Positions 16,882 to 25,634 of a stretch of 64,000 nt of DNA are shown piece after piece; position 1 is the stretch's first letter; every line of letters begins with the position of its first letter. Below the pieces are notes generated by a model. The model saw nothing but the letters and a program-made list of their open reading frames with translations. It was not told the origin of the DNA and made no database searches. The stretch is from contig CAYVHV010000002.1 of assembly GCA_964451305.1 (NCBI GenBank), positions 98,107 to 162,106 of the forward strand. The letters are read 5' to 3'. This DNA comes from SHLQ01 sp964451305. GTDB taxonomy: Bacteria > Actinomycetota > Acidimicrobiia > Acidimicrobiales > SHLQ01. A program made the translations under genes and the position numbers.

Positions 16882-17664
16882 GTGGCAAAGAACAAGCTGC
16901 CAGTTTCACAGCAAATTCAAAAGAAGACCTCTGAGCTGGTCGAGAGCACCCAGGGCAGTCAAGCCTGGAGCTCGATCTTTCGTCCCGGCTCGATCTTCCG
17001 TAAGGGCTACAGCGATAGCCCTCGTAACCGGTCGTACGTGATCATGAACTCGGTGCTCTATCACCTCCACCCGGTGAAGGTGAAGCGTCACGCCGTCAAG
17101 GTGAGCTACACACTCTGCCTCGGCGGAATTAGCTTCTTCACCTTCATTTTGTTGACCGTGACGGGCATTTTCTTGATGTTCTTCTACCGCCCCACCGCAG
17201 CCCAAGCATGGGACGACATCTTTGCGCTTCAGTCTTCGGTGACCTTTGGTCTCCTCGTGCGCAACATGCACCGCTGGTCCGCTCACCTCATGGTGCTGTC
17301 GGTGTTCCTTCATATGGCTCGCGTGTTCTACCACGGCGCATACAAGGCACCCCGTGAATTCAACTGGGTCATCGGTGTGATGCTCCTTCAGTTCACCCTT
17401 CTGCTCTCCTTCACCGGATACCTCCTGCCATGGGATCAGCTCGCACTGTGGGCTGTAACGGTGGGAACCAACATGATGGGCTTCACCCCCGTCTTTGGTG
17501 AGCAGGTTCGCTTCGTGCTCCTCGGTGGTGTCGAGATCGGTACCGACACGTTGCTGCGCTGGTACGTGCTCCACGTTCTGTTCTTACCGTTTGTCACGGT
17601 GATTTTCATGGCCATCCACTTCTGGAGAGTCCGCAAAGACGGCGGAATCTCGGGACCTCTGTAG
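16882..17664 (+). CDS. qcrB: Cytochrome b, N-terminal (b6-type) subunit
   Basis: 260 residues covering helices A-D of cytochrome b. Two haem-ligand pairs are visible: NMHRWSAHLMV in helix B and YVLHVLFLP / AIHFWRVR in helix D. The protein has an N-terminal hydrophilic extension of ~60 residues. It oxidises menaquinol together with the C-terminal subunit (17680) and Rieske protein. The split into b6-like and subunit IV-like proteins resembles b6f and Gram-positive b6c complexes rather than mycobacterial QcrB. GTG 16882 is preceded by AGGA. Confidence 0.9.
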   Translation: MAKNKLPVSQQIQKKTSELVESTQGSQAWSSIFRPGSIFRKGYSDSPRNRSYVIMNSVLYHLHPVKVKRHAVKVSYTLCLGGISFFTFILLTVTGIFLMFFYRPTAAQAWDDIFALQSSVTFGLLVRNMHRWSAHLMVLSVFLHMARVFYHGAYKAPREFNWVIGVMLLQFTLLLSFTGYLLPWDQLALWAVTVGTNMMGFTPVFGEQVRFVLLGGVEIGTDTLLRWYVLHVLFLPFVTVIFMAIHFWRVRKDGGISGPL

Positions 17665-17679
17665 GGAAGGGAAGAACAC

Positions 17680-18477
17680 ATGACTGAGATTCCTGAACAC
17701 CTTCGTAAGCGAGCTGCTGAAGCACGCGCCAAGGCAAGTGCCGACGATGGCGGTGCGAGCGATGCTGCGCCCGCAGCTGACGCAGCTGACGATGCACCGA
17801 AGTCAGAAGCCGCATCCAAGATCCCCGCACACCTGCTCGAGCGATCGAAGGCCGCAAAATCAAAGAAGGCAGGCGGCGAGGTCGAGGCGGCTGCGCCAGC
17901 TGAAGCCGCAACGGCCGGTGGTGGCGGTGTTGCAACCGCAGTAGCCGCAGCGCCAGCAGCTCCGGTAGCCACTGGACCGGGTGGTCACACCCAGCGTTTG
18001 CTCACCGTGGTCAAGTCTGGATCGATCCAAGACGTCAAGGCTGTACCGCAGGACAAAGTCCACACATGGCCGCATTTGCTGGTCGTTGAGTTTGTTGCAT
18101 GCCTTTTTGTGCTTGCATTCATCTTAATTTTTTCTGTCTTCGTCAATGCACCTCTTCTTGAGTTGGCAAACTTTAATGAAACCCCCAATCCCTCGAAGGC
18201 GCCGTGGTACTTCCTAGGTCTCCAAGAACTTCTCACCATGTTCCACCCACAGGTGGCTGGTGTGACCATTCCCGGAATGGGCATGTTCTTGCTGATCTTG
18301 GCTCCGTACATCGACCGCAATCCGTCAATGAAGCCAGAAGATCGGAAGTTCGCGATCTCGTTGCAGACCGTCCACCTTATGTACTGGGCAGTCCTCACGA
18401 TGATCGGTTCGTTCTTCCGTGGTCCTGGTTTCAACTTCATCTTTCCGTGGAATGACGGATTGTTCTTCGAGTTCTAG
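17680..18477 (+). CDS. Cytochrome b, C-terminal (subunit IV-like) subunit
   Basis: 265 residues. The last ~145 residues form three helices with NPSKAPWYFLGLQELL, the Qo-site PEWY equivalent in the APWY variant seen in menaquinol-using bacteria. The first ~110 residues are a cytoplasmic Ala/Lys-rich extension holding two copies of an IPxHLxxR motif: TEIPEHLRKRAAEA (residues 2-15) and KIPAHLLERSKAA (47-59); the cytochrome c at 14708 starts with the same motif. It is spaced 15 nt from the b6-like gene and 14 nt from Rieske. Confidence 0.88.
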   Translation: MTEIPEHLRKRAAEARAKASADDGGASDAAPAADAADDAPKSEAASKIPAHLLERSKAAKSKKAGGEVEAAAPAEAATAGGGGVATAVAAAPAAPVATGPGGHTQRLLTVVKSGSIQDVKAVPQDKVHTWPHLLVVEFVACLFVLAFILIFSVFVNAPLLELANFNETPNPSKAPWYFLGLQELLTMFHPQVAGVTIPGMGMFLLILAPYIDRNPSMKPEDRKFAISLQTVHLMYWAVLTMIGSFFRGPGFNFIFPWNDGLFFEF

Positions 18478-18491
18478 AAAGGCAGTCACCC

Positions 18492-19364
18492 ATGATTTTC
18501 GTAGTACTTGCCATCATTGCTCTTGTTCTGTTGGCCGGAATCCTGCTCTTCGCAGCCAGCCAGCGTCGCGACGCTGATAGCGCCATTAGCGAGGTCTCCG
18601 CTGAAACGCGCCGTCGCGACCGTGATCGAGTGAAGGCATCTGTCGCTGCCGCCGCGGTAGAAGGCGAAGTCTCCGGCCGCGACCTCGAAAAGACCACTGC
18701 GATTGAGCAACGCAAGGGTGACCTCGTCGCCGCTGGCGAATTCGCTGATGTCGAGCCATGGGTCGAGCCGGATCCAGAGGTCATCGGGGTTGCTCGCCGT
18801 CAGTTCCTCAACCGGGCGATCATTGCTGTTCTTGGCCTGAACCTCACCGGCTTCGGTCTTGCGGTGATCGCTCAGCTGTGGCCAGGCGCTTCCGAAGGCT
18901 TCGGTAGCACGATTCGTGTCGGGTCCATCCCTGACGTGCTCGCCGAGATCACTGCCAACAATGGGTTCCTCTACCGCCCAGAGGGCCGCATGTGGATCAC
19001 CGAGTTTCCTGCCAGTGCCCTTGAAAAGGCCGCACCCGTCTACGCAGGGACCACGGCATGGCCGGGCTTGGAAGCTGGCGTGAAGGCCATCTTCCAGAAG
19101 TGCCCTCACCTCGGTTGCCGGGTTCCTGAGTGCGGAAGCTCCCAATACTTCGAGTGCCCATGTCACGGTTCGTTCTACAACCGTGTCGGCGAAAAGCGTG
19201 GCGGCCCAGCCCCACGTGGCATGGACTTCTTCGGTATGTCGGTTGAGGGCGGGGTCCTCTCCGTTGATACCGGCGACATCATCTTTGGCCCAGACATCGG
19301 CGTGGACAGCACCGGCCAAGAGCGCGAAGGCCCTAGCTGCCTTGGCGCCTCGTCACACGCCTAG
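18492..19364 (+). CDS. qcrA: Rieske [2Fe-2S] subunit of the bc complex
   Basis: 290 residues. A first membrane helix at the N-terminus (residues 2-22), a charged cytoplasmic segment, a second helix (about 115-135, preceded by ARRQFLNRA, which resembles a twin-arginine-like context) and a C-terminal Rieske domain with CPHLGC and CPCHGS ligands. It shuttles electrons from menaquinol at the Qo site to cytochrome c. The extra N-terminal helix is common in actinobacterial Rieske proteins. Confidence 0.92.
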   Translation: MIFVVLAIIALVLLAGILLFAASQRRDADSAISEVSAETRRRDRDRVKASVAAAAVEGEVSGRDLEKTTAIEQRKGDLVAAGEFADVEPWVEPDPEVIGVARRQFLNRAIIAVLGLNLTGFGLAVIAQLWPGASEGFGSTIRVGSIPDVLAEITANNGFLYRPEGRMWITEFPASALEKAAPVYAGTTAWPGLEAGVKAIFQKCPHLGCRVPECGSSQYFECPCHGSFYNRVGEKRGGPAPRGMDFFGMSVEGGVLSVDTGDIIFGPDIGVDSTGQEREGPSCLGASSHA

Positions 19365-19447
19365 CAATACCCGTAATCGTTCAGAGACCAGACTGATCGT
19401 GCAAGAATCCACGATTCGTCACTAGCACAACCCTAGATTCAGAGACC

Positions 19448-20776
19448 GTGATGCTCCTCGCTCAGACCGCCGTGCGTAACGTCGGCATTGTCATATTCGC
19501 CATAATTATCATTGGCCTTATCGTCTATCTCCTCTTTAATCTTCTGGATTCAAAGGGTGAAGGCGGTGCGGAAATTGAGCTTGCGGCCAACCGGAAGCCG
19601 TATTTTGATGACGATATTCTCGAAACCCGCAAGCTCGATTTGAGCCTGATGTCGGGTCTCTTCTTGCTATCGGTCATCGGTATTGCGTTACCGCTGTACT
19701 GGCTGGGTGAACCAGGACGCCAAGAAGGCCTGGTCGAGAACACCAATGAACTCGACACCGAACGGGGTGCGGAGAGTTTCGAAGAATCGTGCTCGTCATG
19801 TCACGGTGGTGGCGGCGCAGGTGGCGAGATTGCCTTTGCGATCACCGAAGCCGGCACCGGCAACTTCATTGCGTCGGTCGATTGGGTTGCACCGTCGCTC
19901 ACGTCGTTGCTCACTCGTTTCGATGAAGAAGAAGTCACTCACACGCTGAACTTTGGTCGCAACGGTGTCATGCCTGCCTGGGGTGCTCCCGGCGGCGGTC
20001 CATTGACCACTCAGCAGCTCGAGATCCTCATCACTTATCTTCGCTCTGTTCAGCGCGACGGTGCTGCGGTGCAGGCGGCGGTCTTCGACGGTCTCGTCGA
20101 AGGTGCACGCGCTGAGATGGTCAGTCGTGATGCCGACCTCGCTGGCGAATTGGCCACGCTCGAGTTTGAAGTGCAGCGCGCACGTCAGTCCGGGCTTTCA
20201 GGTCCGATCGAAGAAGCAACTGCCGCCCTCGGCAGTTTCCAAGCTGAACTGGGCGAGCTCTTCCCGAACGATGAACTCGCTGCATGGGTCGAAGAGATCT
20301 CCGATCCCGACCACGAGGAATACCTCACCTACGGCGAGCTCCTCTTCACCAACAGGGCTGATTCTGGTGCCTACGGGTGTGCACGCTGCCATACCGCTGG
20401 CTGGTCATTCGACGGCGCCAACGACTTCGATCTCGACGGCAACGCCCTTACCACCTTCATCAACGACGATGGCCAAGAAGTGCCTGGTTATGTTCAAGGT
20501 GGCGGCTGGTTCGGTCCAAACCTGACGGGCGGTTCCACGCTCACACAATTCCCAAGAATTGAAGAACAGATCGACTTTATTGAGGTCGGTTCTACCGATG
20601 GCGGCCAGTATGGTTCGGCAGGTCAAGGCAGTGGTCAGATGCCAGGCTTTGGCGAACGACTCGATGCGGACCTCGTTGAGATTGACGAGTTCGGTAACGA
20701 GCTCGAACGAGTGTGGCCAGCGAGCCTCACCGAGGAACAAATCACCGCCATCGTTGCGTACGAGAGGAGCCAATAG
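19448..20776 (+). CDS. Membrane-anchored dihaem cytochrome c of the bc complex
   Basis: 442 residues: two hydrophobic N-terminal segments (about 5-30 and 70-90), then two cytochrome c domains with CSSCH and CARCH. Probable axial Met residues are in GVMPAWGAP (first domain) and GQMPGFGER (second). A helical linker of ~80 residues separates the domains. It would replace cytochrome c1 and the mobile cytochrome c, as QcrC does in actinobacterial supercomplexes, though two membrane helices precede the haems here. GTG 19448 or ATG 19451 is the start. Confidence 0.88.
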   Translation: MMLLAQTAVRNVGIVIFAIIIIGLIVYLLFNLLDSKGEGGAEIELAANRKPYFDDDILETRKLDLSLMSGLFLLSVIGIALPLYWLGEPGRQEGLVENTNELDTERGAESFEESCSSCHGGGGAGGEIAFAITEAGTGNFIASVDWVAPSLTSLLTRFDEEEVTHTLNFGRNGVMPAWGAPGGGPLTTQQLEILITYLRSVQRDGAAVQAAVFDGLVEGARAEMVSRDADLAGELATLEFEVQRARQSGLSGPIEEATAALGSFQAELGELFPNDELAAWVEEISDPDHEEYLTYGELLFTNRADSGAYGCARCHTAGWSFDGANDFDLDGNALTTFINDDGQEVPGYVQGGGWFGPNLTGGSTLTQFPRIEEQIDFIEVGSTDGGQYGSAGQGSGQMPGFGERLDADLVEIDEFGNELERVWPASLTEEQITAIVAYERSQ

Positions 20777-21885
20777 TGATTTCACTACTTGCACAAATTG
20801 GCTTTGATCCCCAGATCCGCGGCGCACTCGTCGTCGCTGTCGGCGCCATCGTGTTGTTCGGCTCGGTTTGGATGATCATGGCGACCAACCAAGGTGTGCG
20901 CCTGTCGGCGCTCATCTGCCTCGCAGCCTTCTTTGGTTGGATGGTCATCATGGGCGGCTTCTGGTGGATCCGCGGCATTGGTTTCGTTGGAGAATCTGTC
21001 AGCTGGCAGGTCCTCGATTTTAACCGGGACGATATCTCGCAATCATCGGTCGAGCGAGCTCGCGTGCTTCCCGACCCCGCCGATATTCAAGGTCTCGGCG
21101 TTCAGGTTGCTCGCGCTGGTCTTGCTGATGGCGTCGAAGCAATGGACGAATTTCTTATCGACGACGAAATGTTCGGCGCCATGGCTGAGGATCTCACCGG
21201 CGACCCTGACCCGTCGTCGATGATCGATCTCTCCGCTGAAGAGTTGGCGGACGCTCTGACCGCAGAAGCCCTCGATCAGTTCCAGCGCAATGAGACCACG
21301 ACGCTCAGTCAGATCATGTCGGTCGCTCCAGATTTTGTCGAGCAGTCCGAGCGCGATGGGCTGATCCCTGATCTCGGCGGTTGGGTCGTCATGACCGCGG
21401 GTGAAGCTGGTGAGGCCCAAGCGGCCGCCGGCGCAGAGATTCTCGAATCCGATGCGTTCGACTTCGATGCACAGGCTGAGTTCAGGTTCCTCGACGCGTT
21501 CCGTACCGGTGGCAAGCCTCGTATCGATCGAAACAACGACCTGAATTGCACCTTCTGTACCGACAACCTCGCTCGAGGTTGGCTCTGGATTACCAACTCG
21601 GCTCGTATCTTGAACCCGACCGAGTATGCAGTCGTCCAGCTTCAAGCAATCGACGAGGAAGCGCTCATTGTTGAAGAGGGTCAGGCACCTCGGTTCCCAG
21701 CTGTTGATGAAGATGCCCAGATCATCTCTGTGGTGCTTGTGCGTGACCTTGGAAATGTTCGATTCCCTCCAGCGATGGTGACGCTCGGGTCCCTTCTTAT
21801 CTTCACGGCGCTCGCGTACATGCTCCACCTCCGTGACCGTGCAACCATGCGACGCGTTGACGAGCACGAGGCAGAGGTCTCCTAA
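20776..21885 (+). CDS. Unknown membrane subunit downstream of the bc genes
   Basis: 369 residues: two N-terminal helices (about 12-32 and 40-60), a ~270-residue acidic domain presumed extracytoplasmic, and one C-terminal helix (about 335-355). The domain contains a CxxC pair (NCTFCTDNLARG) without a following His, so not c-type haem. I do not recognise a family. GTG 20776 is chosen because AGGAG lies 6 nt upstream and the codon overlaps the previous stop. Its own stop overlaps nuoA (TAATG), linking the bc and complex I operons. Confidence 0.75.
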   Translation: MISLLAQIGFDPQIRGALVVAVGAIVLFGSVWMIMATNQGVRLSALICLAAFFGWMVIMGGFWWIRGIGFVGESVSWQVLDFNRDDISQSSVERARVLPDPADIQGLGVQVARAGLADGVEAMDEFLIDDEMFGAMAEDLTGDPDPSSMIDLSAEELADALTAEALDQFQRNETTTLSQIMSVAPDFVEQSERDGLIPDLGGWVVMTAGEAGEAQAAAGAEILESDAFDFDAQAEFRFLDAFRTGGKPRIDRNNDLNCTFCTDNLARGWLWITNSARILNPTEYAVVQLQAIDEEALIVEEGQAPRFPAVDEDAQIISVVLVRDLGNVRFPPAMVTLGSLLIFTALAYMLHLRDRATMRRVDEHEAEVS

Positions 21886-22385
21886 TGCAGTATCTACCAC
21901 TCGTAGGTCTCGGAGTGCTCGGCATATTGTTCGCTGCGCTCAGCTTTCCGATGAACAAGATGCTTGCGCCGAAGCGGCCGAACGACAAGAAGAACTCGGC
22001 CTATGAGTGCGGCATCGAGCCAGCGAAGGACACCCCGGAACGCTTCCCAGTTCGCTTCTTCCTGATCGCCATGATCTTCATCGTGTTCGATATCGAACTG
22101 ATCTTCTTCTACCCATTTGCCGTTGCGCACGAGTCGCTCGGCTCCTTTGGGTTCTTCGCAATCTTGATCTTCACATTCTCGGTGTTCGAGTCGTTTGTCT
22201 ACCTCATTGGTAACGGCGCTCTCGAATGGGGGCCCGTCCATACTGCTCGCCGCCTAGAGGCAGCAGTTTCTGATGAGCGGACCACCCGTTCAACAATTCG
22301 CCGCGTTGGTCAGGAAGGTCGTCTCGATAGTCCGACGACCCAACCTCCAGTCGGCGATGAACCTGAGCCTGCGGAGGCAGCGTGA
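21885..22385 (+). CDS. nuoA: NADH-quinone oxidoreductase subunit A (first complex I)
   Basis: 166 residues with three helices. Family signatures: SAYECGIEPAKDTPERFPVR and IFIVFDIELIFFYPFAV. A ~45-residue hydrophilic C-terminal tail extends beyond normal NuoA length. The ATG overlaps the previous stop by one base, so translation is coupled to the bc operon. Confidence 0.93.
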   Translation: MQYLPLVGLGVLGILFAALSFPMNKMLAPKRPNDKKNSAYECGIEPAKDTPERFPVRFFLIAMIFIVFDIELIFFYPFAVAHESLGSFGFFAILIFTFSVFESFVYLIGNGALEWGPVHTARRLEAAVSDERTTRSTIRRVGQEGRLDSPTTQPPVGDEPEPAEAA

Positions 22386-22386
22386 C

Positions 22387-22986
22387 ATGGGTCTTTTCAA
22401 AGACGACGACACGGGTCGCAATGTTCTCGACGACGGCCTTGCCGGACTAGAGCACAACGTCATTACGGGTCGCGTCGAGGACCTCGTCAACTGGTCCCGA
22501 GCGCGCAGTCTTTGGCCCGCGACCTTTGGCCTTGCCTGCTGCGCGATCGAAATGATGGCGACCGGAGCTGGTCACTACGACATGGCTCGCTATGGCATGG
22601 AGGTCTTCCGAGCATCGCCTCGTCAGGCCGATCTCATGATCGTTGCTGGTCGCGTCTCACAGAAGATGGCGCCAGTGCTTCGTACCATCTATGACCAAAT
22701 GGCCGAGCCAAAGTGGGTCATTTCGATGGGCGTGTGCGCATCGAGCGGCGGCATGTTCAACAACTACGCCATCGTCCAAGGTGTCGATCAGGTCGTACCC
22801 GTCGACGTATACGCACCCGGCTGCCCTCCAGGGCCAGAAACGCTTTTGCACGCGATCTTTACGCTTCACCACAACATCGAGAACGGCGAGCTGATGCGCC
22901 GCCGGGACGAGTACGGCGGCGGAGCAGCTATTGAAGTTGCTCAGCGAGACGGGCAACCGACTCCAGTCGAAATCGGAAAGCGCTAA
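22387..22986 (+). CDS. nuoB: NADH-quinone oxidoreductase subunit B
   Basis: 199 residues. Binds cluster N2, which hands electrons to quinone. Ligands are visible: GLACCAIEM, SMGVCASSGG and PGCPPGPE. It starts at ATG 22387, one base after the nuoA stop. A ~25-residue tail after the conserved domain is hydrophilic. Confidence 0.95.
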   Translation: MGLFKDDDTGRNVLDDGLAGLEHNVITGRVEDLVNWSRARSLWPATFGLACCAIEMMATGAGHYDMARYGMEVFRASPRQADLMIVAGRVSQKMAPVLRTIYDQMAEPKWVISMGVCASSGGMFNNYAIVQGVDQVVPVDVYAPGCPPGPETLLHAIFTLHHNIENGELMRRRDEYGGGAAIEVAQRDGQPTPVEIGKR

Positions 22987-22988
22987 CG

Positions 22989-23558
22989 ATGGCCGGTTCA
23001 GAAGACACCAAAGAAACTGAAACCGAGACCGAAACCGAAGAGACGACCGAAGCGGTCGAAACTGACGAAGAGGCCGTGGTTCACCACGAAGAGTTGTACA
23101 GCATTCCGGTCACGAACGCATTTGGTCAGACGGTACTCTTCCCCAACGCCGAGGAATATCTCGACCTTTTCTCCGAGCTTCACAGCGACGGCTTCCAGCA
23201 AGTCATCGATCTCTGCGGCGTCGACTACCTCAACCACGAGCGGTCCGACCTTCCACCGACGGTGATCCCGGAACGCTTTGAGGTTGTTGTCAACCTCATC
23301 AGCCACGCTCGACGTGAGCGAATTCGAGTACGACTCCAGGTCGCCGACGGCGCATCGGTCCCGTCGCTGTTCGACCAGTTTCCCGGCACTGAAGCCATGG
23401 AACGTGAGGCGTTCGACATGTTCGGAATCATGTTTGATAACCACCCCGATCACAGTCGAATTTTGATGCCTGAAACATGGGAGGGTTACCCCCTTCGAAA
23501 GGACTTCGACATCGGTCGAATTCCTGTGCAGTTCAAAGACGCACCCGGACAGCGGTAA
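22989..23558 (+). CDS. nuoC: NADH-quinone oxidoreductase subunit C
   Basis: 189 residues of the 30 kDa subunit family: DLCGVDYLNH, EREAFDMFGIMFDNHPDHSR and GYPLRKDF are diagnostic. The first ~35 residues are a Glu/Thr-rich acidic extension. Part of the Q-module with NuoD. Confidence 0.94.
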   Translation: MAGSEDTKETETETETEETTEAVETDEEAVVHHEELYSIPVTNAFGQTVLFPNAEEYLDLFSELHSDGFQQVIDLCGVDYLNHERSDLPPTVIPERFEVVVNLISHARRERIRVRLQVADGASVPSLFDQFPGTEAMEREAFDMFGIMFDNHPDHSRILMPETWEGYPLRKDFDIGRIPVQFKDAPGQR

Positions 23559-23569
23559 GGAGAGCCACG

Positions 23570-24877
23570 ATGGCAATTGCAGAATCTTCCGCCGAGTCAG
23601 ATCCGTCGATTCTCGTCGGAGCGAGTCGCGTCATGGGACGCGACAACGCCGTTCTTCGCCTGAGCGAAGAAGAGGCGGCGGCGATGACGTTGACACCAGA
23701 AGACGAGTTTGGCGATCAGAAGATGATCATCAATATGGGTCCCTCGCACCCATCGACCCACGGCGTGTTGCGCTTGATGCTCGAGATGGAAGGCGAAACT
23801 GTCCTTCGCTCCAAACCCATCATTGGATATCTGCACACCGGCATGGAAAAGACTGGCGAGCAGCTCACCTACCTACAGGGTTGCACCAACGTGACCCGCA
23901 TGGATTACTCCTCGCCGCTGTTCACCGAGCTGGCGTTTTCGCTCGCCGTTGAGAATCTCATCGGAATGGAGATCCCCGAGCGCGCAACGTGGATCCGCAT
24001 GATGATGACCGAGTTGAACCGCATGGCCTCACACATGTTGTTCATGGCTACCAACGGCATGGACCTCGGCGCCGTCTCGATGATGATCTATGGCTGGCGA
24101 GAACGCGAACCGCTCCTGCGCTTCTTCGAAAAGGTCACCGGCCTTCGAATGAACCACAACTACATCCGTCCAGGAGGCGTTGCGGCCGACCTTCCCGACG
24201 GATGGCAGCAAGATCTCCTCGACTACCTCGACCTCATCACCCCTCGCCTCGAGGAGTACCACGTCCTCATGAACGGCCAGCCGATCTGGCGTGACCGCCT
24301 CCAAGGCGTTGGCGTCATGAACGAGGCCGAATGTCTGGCGCTCGGTACCACCGGTCCGCTCCTGCGTTCGACCGGAAGTAGCTGGGATCTTCGCCGGGAT
24401 ATGCCATACCTGGCCTATGACCAGGTCGAATTCGACATTCCCGTGGGTAACTATGGCGACTGCTTTGACCGGTACGCGATTCGTCTCGCCGAGATCGAAG
24501 AGTCGATGCGGATTGTTCGCCAGTGCATCGAGAAGATGCCTGCGGGCGACTACCGAGCCCAGGACAAGAAGGTCACGCCTCCACCTCGGGCACGCATCGA
24601 CGAGTCGATGGAAGCACTGATTCACCACTTCAAGATCTTCACCGAGGGTTACAAAGTACCCGTTGGTGAAACGTACGCTGCCGTCGAGAGCCCTCGTGGT
24701 GAACTCGGCGTCTACATCGTGTCGGATGGCTCGTCGACCCCGTATCGGATGCACGTTCGAGCGCCGAGCTTTGTGAACCTTCAGACACTTCCGCACTTGA
24801 TGGAGAACGGTCTGCTCGCAGACGGCGTCGCAATCATCTCCAGCGTCGACCCGATCATGGGAGAAGTCGACAGATGA
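23570..24877 (+). CDS. nuoD: NADH-quinone oxidoreductase subunit D
   Basis: 435 residues of the 49 kDa subunit, lining the quinone pocket: MGPSHPSTHGVLRLMLEM supplies the His loop. The conserved site that in NDUFS2-type proteins reads HRGxEK reads HTGMEK here (Thr codon 23837-23839), as in other actinobacterial 14-subunit enzymes. ATG 23570 follows AAGGAG. A 112-bp gap separates it from nuoE, the longest gap of the operon. Confidence 0.95.
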   Translation: MAIAESSAESDPSILVGASRVMGRDNAVLRLSEEEAAAMTLTPEDEFGDQKMIINMGPSHPSTHGVLRLMLEMEGETVLRSKPIIGYLHTGMEKTGEQLTYLQGCTNVTRMDYSSPLFTELAFSLAVENLIGMEIPERATWIRMMMTELNRMASHMLFMATNGMDLGAVSMMIYGWREREPLLRFFEKVTGLRMNHNYIRPGGVAADLPDGWQQDLLDYLDLITPRLEEYHVLMNGQPIWRDRLQGVGVMNEAECLALGTTGPLLRSTGSSWDLRRDMPYLAYDQVEFDIPVGNYGDCFDRYAIRLAEIEESMRIVRQCIEKMPAGDYRAQDKKVTPPPRARIDESMEALIHHFKIFTEGYKVPVGETYAAVESPRGELGVYIVSDGSSTPYRMHVRAPSFVNLQTLPHLMENGLLADGVAIISSVDPIMGEVDR

Positions 24878-24989
24878 CGCCGTTCGCTTCGCTCACTAAC
24901 CGAGTTTCCGTATTGGCCCAGCCCTGGGGGGCTTCCCCAAACTCGAGTTTCGCCTGCGGCGAGACATCGCGTGCCCGAAGGATCGTTTC
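24878..24989 (+). repeat. Intergenic element with GCGAAGC hairpin and AAACTCGGTT modules
   Basis: The minus strand reads GCCGCAGGCGAAACTCGAGTT, then AAACTCGGTTAGTGAGCGAAGC. The same modules (GCCGCAGGCGA, AAACTCGGGTT, GAGCGAAGC) occur at 60438-60500 before rplK. GCGAAGC is known to form an exceptionally stable mini-hairpin in DNA. No gene lies here. Confidence 0.45.
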
Positions 24990-25634
24990 ATGAGCAGATT
25001 GAATGATGCCAATGTTTTGTTGGCCAAGGACATGATTCGGCGCTACCCGCGTCCGAAATCTGCCCTCATTCCGTTATTGCATCTCGCCCAAGAACAAGAT
25101 GGCTGGGTTTCCGATGAAGCCATGGCGCATCTTGGAGAGCTCGTTGGAGTGACCGCCGCAGAAGTCCGCGGCACCTGCACCTTCTACGAGATGTTCAAAC
25201 TGCATCCCGTTGGCAAGTACATGGTCAATATCTGCACGAATCTGTCATGTCAGCTGCTCGGTGGTGAAGAGCTCCTCCATCACGCAGAAGAAACCCTCGG
25301 CATTCGTGCAGGCGGTACGACGAGCGACGGCATGTTCACGATCGAAGATGTCGAGTGCATCGCTGCATGTACCGAAGCTCCGTGTATTCAGGTGAACTAC
25401 CGGTTTGGTCTTCGCCTGACCCACGACGACTTCGACGACATCATCGCTGCATTGCGTGCGGGCAACACCCCAGACAAGTTGATTACGGCAAACCCCGGCG
25501 AAGTTATCCCGTCTCACGGCACGCTCGGCCTCTCGCGCCAAGTCATGACCGAGGAACAAACGGCGCATATCGTCGCGCCCGAACAGGTCACCGAGGCGCC
25601 GGTGTGGCTCACAACGTCAGGTAAGGACAACTAA
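24990..25634 (+). CDS. nuoE: NADH-quinone oxidoreductase subunit E
   Basis: 214 residues, thioredoxin-like [2Fe-2S] (N1a) subunit: helical N-terminus, then CTNLSC and CIAACTEAPC ligands. The C-terminal ~50 residues extend past the domain. AAGGA at 24978 precedes ATG 24990. First gene of the NADH-oxidising module; stop overlaps nuoF by TAATG. Confidence 0.94.
   Translation: MSRLNDANVLLAKDMIRRYPRPKSALIPLLHLAQEQDGWVSDEAMAHLGELVGVTAAEVRGTCTFYEMFKLHPVGKYMVNICTNLSCQLLGGEELLHHAEETLGIRAGGTTSDGMFTIEDVECIAACTEAPCIQVNYRFGLRLTHDDFDDIIAALRAGNTPDKLITANPGEVIPSHGTLGLSRQVMTEEQTAHIVAPEQVTEAPVWLTTSGKDN

Noticed and set aside
24920..24945. GGGGGGCTTCCCC hairpin in the nuoD-nuoE gap as a terminator
   Set aside because: Short stem, no T tract, and a terminator would split an operon whose remaining genes are needed together.
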